From: JAJECS01 sp965262745
Lineage (GTDB): Bacteria > Chloroflexota > UBA11872
Direction of reading: 5' to 3'
Assembly: GCA_965262745.1 (NCBI GenBank)
Contig: OZ253558.1
Span: forward strand, 992,001-1,056,000
DNA length: 64,000 nt
The notes below the pieces were generated by a model. It worked only from the letters and a program-made list of their open reading frames with translations. It was not told where the DNA came from and did not search any database. How positions within the stretch are numbered: position 1 is the stretch's first letter; the number at the start of each line of letters is the position of its first letter. The position numbers and the translations under genes are program-made. This document shows positions 1 through 8,066 of this stretch, piece after piece.

Positions 1-117
1 CCCTCGCTCGACGACGTTTTTCTGCACCACACGGGACGCGAGATTCGCGAGGCCGGCGCGGATGAGGACGCCGAGTCGCGCGTCTGGGGCCAATGGATGG
101 GCGTCAACCGGAGATAA
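1..117 (+). CDS. ABC-2 type exporter ATP-binding protein, C-terminal fragment (DrrA-like)
   Basis: Only the last 38 codons lie in the window; the gene is cut by the left edge. The reading frame opens with PSLDDVFLHHTGREIREA, which matches the end of the ATPase domain of DrrA/daunorubicin-resistance type ABC ATPases (typical PSLddVFlhlTGr). It stops at TAA 115-117, two bases before the ATG of an ABC-2 permease, so the two form one transport unit. The ATPase would sit on the inner face of the membrane and power export by the downstream permease. The substrate cannot be told from this fragment. Confidence 0.8.
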   Translation, partial: PSLDDVFLHHTGREIREAGADEDAESRVWGQWMGVNRR

Positions 118-119
118 CC

Positions 120-884
120 ATGCTAATCCTGCGCGAAAGTTCCTACATCTACGTCCGCAATCTGAAGACCTGGCTGGCGCAGCCCACCATGATCGTGGCC
201 GCCGTGCTGTCGTCCGCCGTCATGTATCTCTTCTTCGGCGAGCCCCTGCGCAACATCACCGCCCTGCCCGGCTTCCCGTCCTCCGACTACCAGGCCTTCC
301 TGACCGCCATGGTGATTGTCATGGCCGTGGTCTTCAGCGGCAGCGACATGGCAATGGTGCTTCTCACCGACATCATGTCCGGCTACGTCGACAAGCTGCT
401 GCTGTCGCCCGTCAACCGCTTCTCGATCCTGCTGGGAACGCTCGCCATCGGCGCCACTCGGGCCATCGCCCAGGTGGTCGCGATCATCCTGGTGGCCACG
501 GCCATCGGCGTCAGGTTTGAAGGCGGCTTCCTGGGCATCCTCGCCGTCATCGCGGCCGCCACATTGCTGGGGGTCGCCATGGGATGCGTGGGGCTCATCA
601 TCGCCGTGCGCACCCGCAGCGTGCAGGTCACCGTCAACAGCTGGCTGCTCTTCATGCCGCTGGCGTTTCTCACCTCAGCCTTCATGCCGCGCGATCTACT
701 CACCGGTTGGTTCCAGTTCGCCGTCGGCCTCAACCCCGTCGAATACATCCTGGTCGCCGTGCGCACCATCATCATCGACGGCTGGATCTGGAAACACATC
801 GTCCCCGGCTTCTGGGTTCTGCTGGCAACCAGCGCCGTCCTAATCGCCGCCGCCACCTACGAATACCGCCGCGCCACGAACTGA
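120..884 (+). CDS. ABC-2 type transporter permease (DrrB-like)
   Basis: Integral membrane protein of 254 residues with about six hydrophobic segments and the ABC-2 layout: N-terminal cytoplasmic stretch, paired helices around residues 25-75, and further helices at 105-175 and 215-245. The motif near GLNPVEYILVAVR before the last helix is typical of DrrB/NodJ-type permeases. I chose the ATG at 120 because GGAG at 110-113 sits at good spacing and the partner ATPase ends at 117; an in-frame ATG at 93 would overlap that gene by 25 bases. With the upstream ATPase it should form an exporter for a drug, lipid or polysaccharide; the substrate is unknown. Confidence 0.85.
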   Translation: MLILRESSYIYVRNLKTWLAQPTMIVAAVLSSAVMYLFFGEPLRNITALPGFPSSDYQAFLTAMVIVMAVVFSGSDMAMVLLTDIMSGYVDKLLLSPVNRFSILLGTLAIGATRAIAQVVAIILVATAIGVRFEGGFLGILAVIAAATLLGVAMGCVGLIIAVRTRSVQVTVNSWLLFMPLAFLTSAFMPRDLLTGWFQFAVGLNPVEYILVAVRTIIIDGWIWKHIVPGFWVLLATSAVLIAAATYEYRRATN

Positions 885-1156
885 GGCCAAAACGCCCCAC
901 AGTCCGCCCGCGCAAGCGCCAAGCCGCCCATTCGGGCCGCGATTCCTCCGCCCAGCGCCACGCGCGGGCCCGGATCTCCCCGACCCTTTCCCAAGTCAAC
1001 CACGGTCGGCAGAGCGCTGATATGCCGGCGTACTATTCCCGCGACATCGACGCCCTGCGCGTCCTAGACGCGCTTGGTGAGTCCTAGACTCTGAATGGCC
1101 GCCAACCGATACTTCGTATGCTTAGTGACGCCTTCAAGCGCTTGAGGTCGGAATAA
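885..1156. other. Intergenic stretch between exporter and AT-richer patch
   Basis: No convincing gene. GC-rich DNA gives way at about 1085 to clearly AT-richer DNA. The short direct repeat GTCCTAGA occurs at the transition (around 1061 and 1081), and a related GCTAGACTCTG lies after the first gene of the patch near 1630. These may mark the border of an insertion, but no inverted repeats or integrase were seen. Confidence 0.4.
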
Positions 1157-1600
1157 GTGACTGTTCTCAAGATATTGGTGACACGTCTTATTGATCAAGA
1201 CTCGTGGCTTCTGATACCGGTTACGGGAATTGTATTCTTCATAGTTTTGTATAACCGCATCTTGTCGATATGCAAAGAGGTTGTTGTTTTATGCCGTCGC
1301 GCCGTAAGACTCGCCAAGCAAATGAGATGCAGCCATATGGTTCGGACTTCGTGCGATGCAGAACCAGAGTCTACATTGGACATGATAATCCCTTCAGTGT
1401 TTGAAACCGATGATCCGGAATTCGTTGTTTGCCCTCAGTGCAAGAAGGTCATGAGTAGCAGAGGATTCCAAGCAAAGTTTTATACGAGGGCCAAGAGAAT
1501 CGCAAGGAAGGAAGGTTGGAGCTCGCTTGCAAATCAACCTATGATTAGCTCTCCGGTTGATGCAATTAGCCTATTTCGAAATCCGAAGGGCGGAAAGTGA
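1157..1600 (+). CDS. Hypothetical membrane-anchored protein with CxxC motif
   Basis: 147 residues, GTG start with GAGG at 1144-1147 as a possible ribosome site. One hydrophobic segment at about residues 17-35 suggests a single N-terminal membrane anchor, followed by a basic segment. The C-terminal half carries VVCPQCKKVM, a CxxC pair that could bind zinc or be redox active, but a second pair to complete a zinc ribbon is not obvious. Base composition and codon use are much less GC-biased than the neighbours, which points to horizontal acquisition. I do not recognise a family. It converges with the next gene, with 32 bases between their stops. Confidence 0.55.
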   Translation: MTVLKILVTRLIDQDSWLLIPVTGIVFFIVLYNRILSICKEVVVLCRRAVRLAKQMRCSHMVRTSCDAEPESTLDMIIPSVFETDDPEFVVCPQCKKVMSSRGFQAKFYTRAKRIARKEGWSSLANQPMISSPVDAISLFRNPKGGK

Positions 1601-1632
1601 CTTCGACCAGAAACGTCGCGTTGTCCAGCTAG

Positions 1633-2025
1633 CTAGACTCTGTTCGCATGCCCTGTATCGACGATCTTGTATTCGCTAGCATCAACGCCTTCAATATCGT
1701 AGTCTGGAATCTCAGCTTCAACAATTTCCTGTTCACCCGGCTTAAGTACTATTGGTTTCCCGATATCAATCACCTTCACAGTTCGACCTCGAAATCCTAT
1801 TGTTGGCGATTCCAACCATGCATCGAATTGACTGCGGTTCCGAATTCTGATCTTCACAAGATCAGCGACGTCACGCTCCGCAACTACAACCTCAACCCGT
1901 TCGCGGGCATATCGCTGCATGAGCTTGTTCAATTTATCCTGTTCGCGCCTCCGTCTCCAAGAGTTGCATAGCTTGCCAATTGCAATGAGGGCAGTGATGG
2001 CTCCGGACACAGCCACAACCGCCAA
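1633..2025 (-). CDS. Hypothetical protein with one N-terminal membrane segment
   Basis: 130 residues on the minus strand. Residues 1-19 are hydrophobic (anchor or uncleaved signal), followed by a very basic stretch SWRRRREQDKLNKLMQRY that fits the cytoplasmic side of a membrane. The remainder alternates beta-like segments, with VKIRIRNRSQFDAWLESP and a charged tail. It lies in the same AT-richer patch as the convergent upstream gene. No family recognised. The reading frame is intact and lacks the codon skew of a shadow frame in GC-rich DNA, which supports a real gene. Confidence 0.55.
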   Translation of the reverse strand: MAVVAVSGAITALIAIGKLCNSWRRRREQDKLNKLMQRYARERVEVVVAERDVADLVKIRIRNRSQFDAWLESPTIGFRGRTVKVIDIGKPIVLKPGEQEIVEAEIPDYDIEGVDASEYKIVDTGHANRV

Positions 2026-2273
2026 GAGGCCTATTTCCCAGATAGCTCTGCCCTATCTTCTATGCGCATCGCCACGCTAGGAAACCGGGGCTATCCCGTC
2101 AAGCATCGCCAGCCGGTCTCCTGTTTGGCAGAGAGTTCCGCCGCAGCAATCCCCAAAATGACTTCCGTCGTATTCGGCCGCTGCCTGGCCCTTGCCGGCC
2201 GGCCAAATGACACCACCCGCCCGGTCGTCCACAATCACCGCCAGGGCCCGATGCACGCCAGGAGCGCCCCGCC

Positions 2274-3425
2274 ATGAAGATCACCGACATCCGCACCTTT
2301 CTCTACACGGTCCCCGAGGCTGATCGGCGCTTTGGACCCATCCTGTTCGTGCGGGTGGACACGGACGCGGGCATTTCCGGCTGGGGTGAGGGATCGACCT
2401 GGGCCGGCGGCTCGGCGCTGATCACCGAATTCGGGCTGCGGCAGATTCGCGACATGCTGATCGGCCGCGACCCCTCACAGATCGAGGCCATCTGGCACGA
2501 CATCTACCGCCGCTATACCTACATGGGCTCGCGGGGACTGCCCACGCAGGTGCTCAGCGCCATCGACATCGCGCTGTGGGACATCAAGGGCAAGGACCTG
2601 GGTCGACCGATCTACGATCTTCTCGGCGGCAAGGTGCGCGAGAACGTTCCGGTCTACGCCAACGCGTGGTGGCCGGACGATGCGCACGAGCCACAGGCGT
2701 TCGCCGACGCGGCGCTGGAAACTGTCGCCAGGGGCCACCAAGCGTTGAAGCTCGATCCCTTCTTCGAAATGGCGGAAGCGTTCTACGCGTACGTGAGCGG
2801 CGAGATCACGCCCCAGCACGAGTCGCTCGGGATCGCTCGCATCGCGGCCATTCGCGAGGCCGTGGGGCCAAACATTCACATCCTGATCGACGCGCATGGC
2901 CAATACGACGTGCCGAGCGCCATTCGCGTGGCCGACCGCCTGGCCGAGCTGGACATTGCCTGGCTTGAAGAGCCGGTGCCGCCCGAGAGCCACGACGCGC
3001 TGCGGCAGGTGCGCGAGAACACGGCCGTGCCGATCTGCGTGGGCGAGCGGCTGTTCACGCGGTTTGACTTCGCGCCCATCCTCGAGCGGCGTCTCGCCGA
3101 CTTCATCATGCCCGACGTGTGCTGGACCGGCGGCATCAGCGAGCTGCGGAGAATCGGCGCCCTGGCCGAGGCCCACTACGTGCCCCTGAGCCCGCACAAC
3201 GCCGCAGGGCCGATTCAGATCGCGGCAGGCTCGCACGTGGCGCTGACCACGCCGAACTTCTATCGGCTGGAGCACGCCATGAACTGGATTCCCGCCTACA
3301 ACGCGCCGCTGCGGGAGCCGCTGGGATTCGAGCGCGACTTCCTGACGGTCAGCGACCGGCCGGGTCTTGGCGTCGACATCGACGAGGACTACCTGGAGCG
3401 GAACCGCTACTCGGACTCGGCATGA
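2274..3425 (+). CDS. Enolase-superfamily sugar-acid dehydratase (mandelate racemase group)
   Basis: 383 residues, normal length for the family. The N-terminal capping domain is followed by a TIM barrel with the mandelate-racemase active-site set: K159-x-D161, metal ligand D206 in IDAHGQ with H208, metal ligands E232 (LEEP) and E258 (VGER), and the H308/D281 dyad in SPHNAAG and IMPDVCW. The D-x-H at the second strand and the SPHN motif are typical of acid-sugar dehydratases such as galactonate dehydratase. It would remove water from a sugar acid to give a 2-keto-3-deoxy acid in the cytoplasm. The stop overlaps the start of the next enolase-superfamily gene as ATGA, so the pair is co-translated. 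Substrate unknown. Confidence 0.85.
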   Translation: MKITDIRTFLYTVPEADRRFGPILFVRVDTDAGISGWGEGSTWAGGSALITEFGLRQIRDMLIGRDPSQIEAIWHDIYRRYTYMGSRGLPTQVLSAIDIALWDIKGKDLGRPIYDLLGGKVRENVPVYANAWWPDDAHEPQAFADAALETVARGHQALKLDPFFEMAEAFYAYVSGEITPQHESLGIARIAAIREAVGPNIHILIDAHGQYDVPSAIRVADRLAELDIAWLEEPVPPESHDALRQVRENTAVPICVGERLFTRFDFAPILERRLADFIMPDVCWTGGISELRRIGALAEAHYVPLSPHNAAGPIQIAAGSHVALTTPNFYRLEHAMNWIPAYNAPLREPLGFERDFLTVSDRPGLGVDIDEDYLERNRYSDSA

Positions 3426-4684
3426 AGATCACGGGCGTCGAGCGCATCGAGCTCGATGTCGGGTTCACCCCGCGCACGGAGCCGCACATGCGGCGCGGCA
3501 TTGCCGATTTTTCGCTGATCGAGATCTGCCGGGTCACCACCGATACCGGGATCGTCGGCTGGGGCGAGTCCCGCGCGATGCACAACTGGGGCCGCGATAT
3601 GGCCGCCGTGGATGCCGGCGTCGTAGGCCGAAATCCGGCGGAGCTGCTCTGGCGCGACGAACTCGGCAGCGGCTTGCAGCAGGCCATGTTCGACGTCACC
3701 GGCAAGTCGCTCGGCGTGCCCGCGCACCGGCTCATCGGCCGCCAGGCGCGCGCCTGGGTGCCGCTGGCCTGGTGGTGCTACGACATGCCGCCCGCGGACT
3801 GGGCCGCCGAGGCCGAGGACGCCCTGGCAGCGGGCTACACCGCGTTCAAGCTCAAGCCTCGCCCGTGGTTCGACCTCATGGCGCAAATGGATGCGATCAG
3901 CGCCGTCACACCGGATCACGCGACCTTCGATCTAGACTTCAACGGCTTTCTGCTCGACGCCGGCTTGGCCCAGCACGTCCTGGCCGAGCTTGAGGCGCTC
4001 CCCAAAATCCACATGTTCGAGACGCCCATCCCCCAGCGCGACGTCGCCGGCAACGCGACGCTGCGGGCGAGCTCCCGCCGCGCCATCGCGCTGCACTTCC
4101 ACGAGCCCGACTTCCTCACCGCGATGCGTGAGAGCGTCTGCGACGGCTTCGCGGGTCACGGCGAGGGCTTGGCCGCCACGCTCCACTACGCCGCCCTGGC
4201 CCACGAAACGAACATGCCCTTCTTCGTGCAGCTCGTGGGCACCGGCATCACCACCGCCTTCGCCGCCCACCTGGCGGCCGCGCTGCCCGCCGCCCGCTGG
4301 CCCGCCGTCACCGCGCTGAACATCTACGCCGACGATCTGCTCCGCGAGCCGCTCGAGATCCGGCGCGGCTACGTCCGCGTGCCCGACGCGCCCGGCCTGG
4401 GCATCGAGATCAATGCGCAGGCGCTGGAGAACTTCCGCCGCGACGCCACGGGACCCAAGCCCCTGCCGCGCGCGATCTACTCGGTCCGCTGGCCCAACGG
4501 CCGCACCGCCGAATACGTGTCGGTCCGCGCCTACGAACGCGACTTCATGTCGGGCAACCAGCCACCGTTCGAGCGCGGCGTCACCCTCACCACGCGCGAG
4601 GACGACGGCAGCGTCGACTTCAATCAGCGCTATCGCGCCATCGCGTCCACGGCCGGCCCACTGATGAGCTCGAGGGATGACTAG
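3422..4684 (+). CDS. Divergent enolase-superfamily protein
   Basis: 420 residues, starting at the ATG that overlaps the preceding stop (ATGA at 3422-3425); the open frame runs further upstream but only as a shadow of the first gene. K143-L-K145, an acidic site at D170/D172 (DLDFN) and E200 (FETP) are present, so the barrel is recognisable. The usual third metal ligand (GE) is replaced by ALHFHEPDF around residues 223-231, and the usual PHN histidine is missing at FFVQLVGTGI. About 60 residues follow the barrel with no clear counterpart in the family. It is probably a partner or specialised paralogue of the upstream dehydratase; its chemistry may differ. Confidence 0.75.
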   Translation: MKITGVERIELDVGFTPRTEPHMRRGIADFSLIEICRVTTDTGIVGWGESRAMHNWGRDMAAVDAGVVGRNPAELLWRDELGSGLQQAMFDVTGKSLGVPAHRLIGRQARAWVPLAWWCYDMPPADWAAEAEDALAAGYTAFKLKPRPWFDLMAQMDAISAVTPDHATFDLDFNGFLLDAGLAQHVLAELEALPKIHMFETPIPQRDVAGNATLRASSRRAIALHFHEPDFLTAMRESVCDGFAGHGEGLAATLHYAALAHETNMPFFVQLVGTGITTAFAAHLAAALPAARWPAVTALNIYADDLLREPLEIRRGYVRVPDAPGLGIEINAQALENFRRDATGPKPLPRAIYSVRWPNGRTAEYVSVRAYERDFMSGNQPPFERGVTLTTREDDGSVDFNQRYRAIASTAGPLMSSRDD

Positions 4685-4763
4685 CAACGCCGCCGGGCGA
4701 TCACGCAGCGACGGCGTAAACTCAGGGCGACAGCCGCTCTCGGACGTACCGGAGCCAAGCAGT

Positions 4764-4768
4764 GGAGG
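4764..4768 (+). promoter_or_regulatory. Perfect Shine-Dalgarno GGAGG for the 64-residue gene
   Basis: GGAGG lies six bases before GTG 4775 and is the main evidence that the small frame is a translated gene. A TAAACT hexamer at 4717-4722 could be its -10 element. Confidence 0.5.
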
Positions 4769-4774
4769 CCTTTC

Positions 4775-4969
4775 GTGCGCGCACTAGCTGCGGCATGGCG
4801 GGTAGTCACCCTGCCCGCACGGCTCGTCATCCGCGCCTGGCGCTGGCTCGCACCGTCACCGGAACAGCAGATGCGCTCAACGCAGCTACGCAAGCAGGCG
4901 CGCCAACAGGCGCACGACGCGATTCGACAGCACTACACCCGTGGCGGCGTAGGACCTGGCTTTCGCTAG
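4775..4969 (+). CDS. Small basic protein of 64 residues
   Basis: GTG start with a perfect GGAGG at 4764-4768, six bases upstream. The product is strongly basic and amphipathic: an Arg/Trp-rich N-terminal part (VVTLPARLVIRAWRWLAP) followed by a helical, glutamine- and arginine-rich tail. The N-terminal part could lie along a membrane or bind nucleic acid. No family recognised. It stands alone between two operons, downstream of the enolase pair and convergent with the oxidoreductase ending at 5014. Confidence 0.5.
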   Translation: MRALAAAWRVVTLPARLVIRAWRWLAPSPEQQMRSTQLRKQARQQAHDAIRQHYTRGGVGPGFR

Positions 4970-5013
4970 CCGTTTACCTCGATACGACGGCTCGCGCGAC
5001 TAGTGCGCGCCAG

Positions 5014-6048
5014 TTATCCGAAGGGCCTGCGCTCATTCCGGTCTAGCGGAAGCGTGATCGGGCGGCCGTCTTCTTCGACGGACATATACGCCGCCTGCAT
5101 GATCTCGACCGCCCTCAGACCGTCCTCGCCGGTCAGCACCGGCGCCTCGTCGCGCAGCACCCAAGCGGCGAAGCTGTCCCACTCCGTGTCGAACGCCTCC
5201 TCGAAGCCATAGCCCTCGAAGAAGGTCGTCTGCATCGGGCCGTCGTGCGTGGCGTAGTGCACCGCCACCTGCCGCGGGTCGTAGGCGATGCCGCCGTGCT
5301 CGCAGGCGATCTGATAGCTGAAGGACGTGCGGTAGGTGGCCATGGGAAAGGCCGTCGTGACCTGGAGCGAGCCCAGCGCGCCGCTGCGAAACCGCAGGTT
5401 CACCGCAATCGCGTCGTCGTAGTCGGTCACGTCGGGAAACACCTTCGGACCGGCCATCGCCGAGACCACGTCAACCTCGCCCAGGTAATGGCGGATGGTG
5501 TCGACGTCGTGCGTGCCGGCCCAATACAACAGACCGCCGTTGGTGGCCTTTCTGGACCAGAACCCCAGGATCCGCCGCCCGAAGTAGCCGTGCACGTTGA
5601 TCGAAAGCGGTCGACCGAAGTCTCCGCTGTCGAGCAAGCGCTTGATCTCGGCGTGGGCGCTGCGGAATCGCCGCTTGTGACCCACCATCAGCTTCACGCC
5701 GTGCCGCTCCGCCGCTTCGATCATGTCGTGGCATTCCGCCACCGTGATCGCCATGGTCTTCTCGCAAAAGACGTGGCGGCCGGCCGCGGCGGCGTCCACG
5801 ACGATATCCCGGTGCGTGTTATGCGGCGTGGCGACGGCAACGGCGTCGCAGTCGCACTCCGCCAGCAGGACGCGGTAATCGTTCCACCAAGGCGCGTCGT
5901 ACATCTCGCCGCGATTCCGCGCGGCGTCCAGATTTACGTCCGCAACGCCGACCAGCTCCAGCTCCGGGCGTCGGGCGATGATCTTGGCCACCTCGCCGCC
6001 GAAGTTCCCGGCGCCGATGAGGGCGACCCGCACGCGCGCTTGCGACAT
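5014..6048 (-). CDS. Gfo/Idh/MocA family oxidoreductase
   Basis: 344 residues. The N-terminal Rossmann fold has GAGNFG at 12-17; the catalytic-loop motif is CEKTM (E96-K97) where EKP is usual; the C-terminal domain carries GTHDVDTIRHYLG with H180. Such enzymes use NAD(P) to oxidise or reduce sugars, inositols or related polyols. AGGA upstream supports the start. It is the last gene of a four-gene minus-strand operon (enolase-superfamily protein, DapA-like protein, iron-ADH-like protein, this gene), 16 bases after the previous stop, so its substrate is probably an intermediate of that pathway. Confidence 0.85.
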   Translation of the reverse strand: MSQARVRVALIGAGNFGGEVAKIIARRPELELVGVADVNLDAARNRGEMYDAPWWNDYRVLLAECDCDAVAVATPHNTHRDIVVDAAAAGRHVFCEKTMAITVAECHDMIEAAERHGVKLMVGHKRRFRSAHAEIKRLLDSGDFGRPLSINVHGYFGRRILGFWSRKATNGGLLYWAGTHDVDTIRHYLGEVDVVSAMAGPKVFPDVTDYDDAIAVNLRFRSGALGSLQVTTAFPMATYRTSFSYQIACEHGGIAYDPRQVAVHYATHDGPMQTTFFEGYGFEEAFDTEWDSFAAWVLRDEAPVLTGEDGLRAVEIMQAAYMSVEEDGRPITLPLDRNERRPFG

Positions 6049-6064
6049 CTCTTAGTTCCTGCCG

Positions 6065-7090
6065 CTACGCGGCGTCGATGGCGGCCGCCATCCGCTCGAA
6101 CGAGGCGTCGTCGAGCGTTCGATGGTGAAACCAGTTGGGCGGATTCCCCAGGCGATCGTGCAGATCGTTGATGTTGGCGACCGTCGCCTTCACCTCGTCC
6201 CACGTGCAGCCGATCTCGGCCGGGCGGTAGCGCACTCCGCAGGCATCGAGCAACGACTTCGTCTCGTCGAATCCCCACTCGTACACGTGCGCGTTGATGA
6301 GCGCGCCCAGCGACACCACCTCCGAGTGAATCAGCTCGCGCCCGTGCACCCACTCGAACGCGATGACCAAGTTGTGATCGATGCTGCGCGAGATCTTCAT
6401 GTCAAACGTCGGCACGTCGTATCGCTCGCGGTTGATCTCACTGGCGATGCGGATGGCGGCGTCGTTCGGCCGGCCCTCGGCGTCGAGCCCTTCGCTGAAT
6501 TGCCGGCAGCGTTCACGCACCCACGTCAGCGTCGCATCCGCCGCGGCCTGGTCCATCGGCGGGGCGTCCAGGCCCTGCTCCACCCACCAGCGCCACGATC
6601 CGATGTGCCCCAGGTTGCAGATGCACTCGCCCATGCCGGCTCGGTTGAGATGCGGCGGCGCCGCCGCGATCACGTCGTAGTCGAGCAGCAAGTAGTCGGG
6701 CGCCACGGTGTCAAGGCAGAATTCCCAAATATCCGCCCGGCGTATCGCGACCGGCGCCTGGAAGATCGCGCCTGACGAGACGATGGTGGGAATCAGCACC
6801 AGCGGCTTGTTCAGTTTCCAGGCCACGTACTTGCCAACGTCCAACGCATTGCCGCCGCCGATGCCCAGCACGACGTCGGCATCGGGTAAGCGCTCGATGA
6901 GGGGCTCGATGTAGCCCTCAGCCATTCCGTGCTGAAACTCGAGTTGCCGCGGCGGGTTGGGAAGGAACTGCTCCACCACGGCCCACGCGCTCGGGGACGT
7001 GATGGCGGTATAGGACGTGTACGTGGGTCCATAGGCCGCGAGCAGCCCGTGTCCGTAGCGAGCATCCCACTTCCGGCTATCGAGAATCAT
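6065..7090 (-). CDS. Iron-containing alcohol dehydrogenase / glycerol-1-phosphate dehydrogenase fold protein
   Basis: 341 residues. GIGGGNALDVGK at 76-87 is the nucleotide-binding motif of the family (usual GGGxxxDxxK). Probable metal ligands are E155 (MGECICNLGH, where Asp is usual), H239 (SIDHNLV) and H255 (RELIHSE). The arrangement resembles the sn-glycerol-1-phosphate dehydrogenase branch more than classical alcohol dehydrogenases. I chose ATG 7090 over GTG 7096 because GGAGA is better spaced. TATCAT at 7124-7129 on the minus strand could give an extra promoter within the operon. Placed between a DapA-like aldolase and an oxidoreductase, it probably reduces or oxidises a sugar-derived ketone or aldehyde. 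Confidence 0.75.
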   Translation of the reverse strand: MILDSRKWDARYGHGLLAAYGPTYTSYTAITSPSAWAVVEQFLPNPPRQLEFQHGMAEGYIEPLIERLPDADVVLGIGGGNALDVGKYVAWKLNKPLVLIPTIVSSGAIFQAPVAIRRADIWEFCLDTVAPDYLLLDYDVIAAAPPHLNRAGMGECICNLGHIGSWRWWVEQGLDAPPMDQAAADATLTWVRERCRQFSEGLDAEGRPNDAAIRIASEINRERYDVPTFDMKISRSIDHNLVIAFEWVHGRELIHSEVVSLGALINAHVYEWGFDETKSLLDACGVRYRPAEIGCTWDEVKATVANINDLHDRLGNPPNWFHHRTLDDASFERMAAAIDAA

Positions 7091-7123
7091 GCGCACCTAT
7101 CTCCACCGTTGCGGCCCGGGGCC

Positions 7124-7129
7124 ATGATA
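7124..7129 (-). promoter_or_regulatory. Possible -10 element TATCAT (minus strand)
   Basis: Minus-strand TATCAT, 33 bases before ATG 7090, inside the operon that starts at 9220. Confidence 0.35.
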
Positions 7130-7151
7130 CGCCGGTACGGGATGTCAACGG

Positions 7152-8066
7152 TTAGCCGACCACCGGATATCTCGCGCCCAGCTCAAGCCGGTCGATCAGC
7201 TGCCCAATTTCGTCGCGTGTCGCCGCATCGATCGCCGGCGCCGGGTCCCGCACGGCGGCGTGGTCAATCAGCCCCCGCCGCTTGAGAATCTCCTTGCGCA
7301 CCGCCCACATCAGGCCGGGCCGGGCGTCCATCGCCGTCAACGGCATCATGTGATCCCAGAGCGCGTTGGCGCCGGCGGAATCGCCGGCATGGAACAGCGC
7401 CAGCGTCTCGGCGATGACCTCGGGATAGGGATAGCCCGTCATCATGCCGCTCGATCCGCGCGCCAATTCCTGCACGAACGAGGTCCCGGCCGCGGAATAC
7501 AGCGGACGCGCATCGCCAACCAGCGCCCGCACCGCGCTCAGGCGCTGCGTCACGGGCTGCCCCTCGACCTTGAACGCGGCCACACCTTCCACCTCGTGCG
7601 CAAGGCACGCCAGCAGCGCGGCGCTCATGGCCACGCCACTGGTGTTCGGCTCGTCCTGGGCAATCACCGGCACGTCGAGCGCCGCCGCAACGGTGGCGTA
7701 GTGGCGCACCACCGCATCATCCGTGGGCGCAGTGGCGTAGGGCGGCAGCACCACCACTCCCGAAGCCCCCAGATCCGCCCACAGGCGGCCCAGCTCGACA
7801 ACCGCGGCAGTCGCGGGCGCGTACGCCGCGGCCAGCACCGGGAGCCGTCCGCCAAGCTCGCGCATCACAAGGCCGACGATCTCCTCCTGCTCAGCCCGGC
7901 TGAGAAACATGGCCTCCGACGCCACGCCGAGCAGAAACAACCCATCGCACCCGCAGTTTTCGCGGTGGTGCAGCAGCCGCACCAGGCTGGCGCGGTCAAT
8001 CGCGCCGCCGGCGTCGAACGGCGTCTGCAGGATCGAGTAGAACCGCCCGAGCCGAGCGCCGCTCAC
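7152..8066 (-). CDS. DapA/N-acetylneuraminate lyase family protein
   Basis: 304 residues, class I aldolase TIM barrel. The Schiff-base lysine is K166 in VAAFKVEG. The usual GTTGE loop appears as GVASE (47-51), and the tyrosine of the YNxP motif is replaced by QDEP (137-140), so this is not dihydrodipicolinate synthase proper. Related proteins cleave or dehydrate 2-keto-3-deoxy sugar acids. Its start overlaps the stop of the upstream enolase-superfamily gene by four bases (8063-8066), fitting a dehydratase then aldolase sequence in one operon. The reaction is inferred from context. Confidence 0.8.
   Translation of the reverse strand: MSGARLGRFYSILQTPFDAGGAIDRASLVRLLHHRENCGCDGLFLLGVASEAMFLSRAEQEEIVGLVMRELGGRLPVLAAAYAPATAAVVELGRLWADLGASGVVVLPPYATAPTDDAVVRHYATVAAALDVPVIAQDEPNTSGVAMSAALLACLAHEVEGVAAFKVEGQPVTQRLSAVRALVGDARPLYSAAGTSFVQELARGSSGMMTGYPYPEVIAETLALFHAGDSAGANALWDHMMPLTAMDARPGLMWAVRKEILKRRGLIDHAAVRDPAPAIDAATRDEIGQLIDRLELGARYPVVG

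Noticed and set aside
3119..3421. N-terminal extension of the second enolase-superfamily gene
   Set aside because: The 101 extra codons overlap the first gene out of frame; the ATGA overlap at 3422 gives a proper start.
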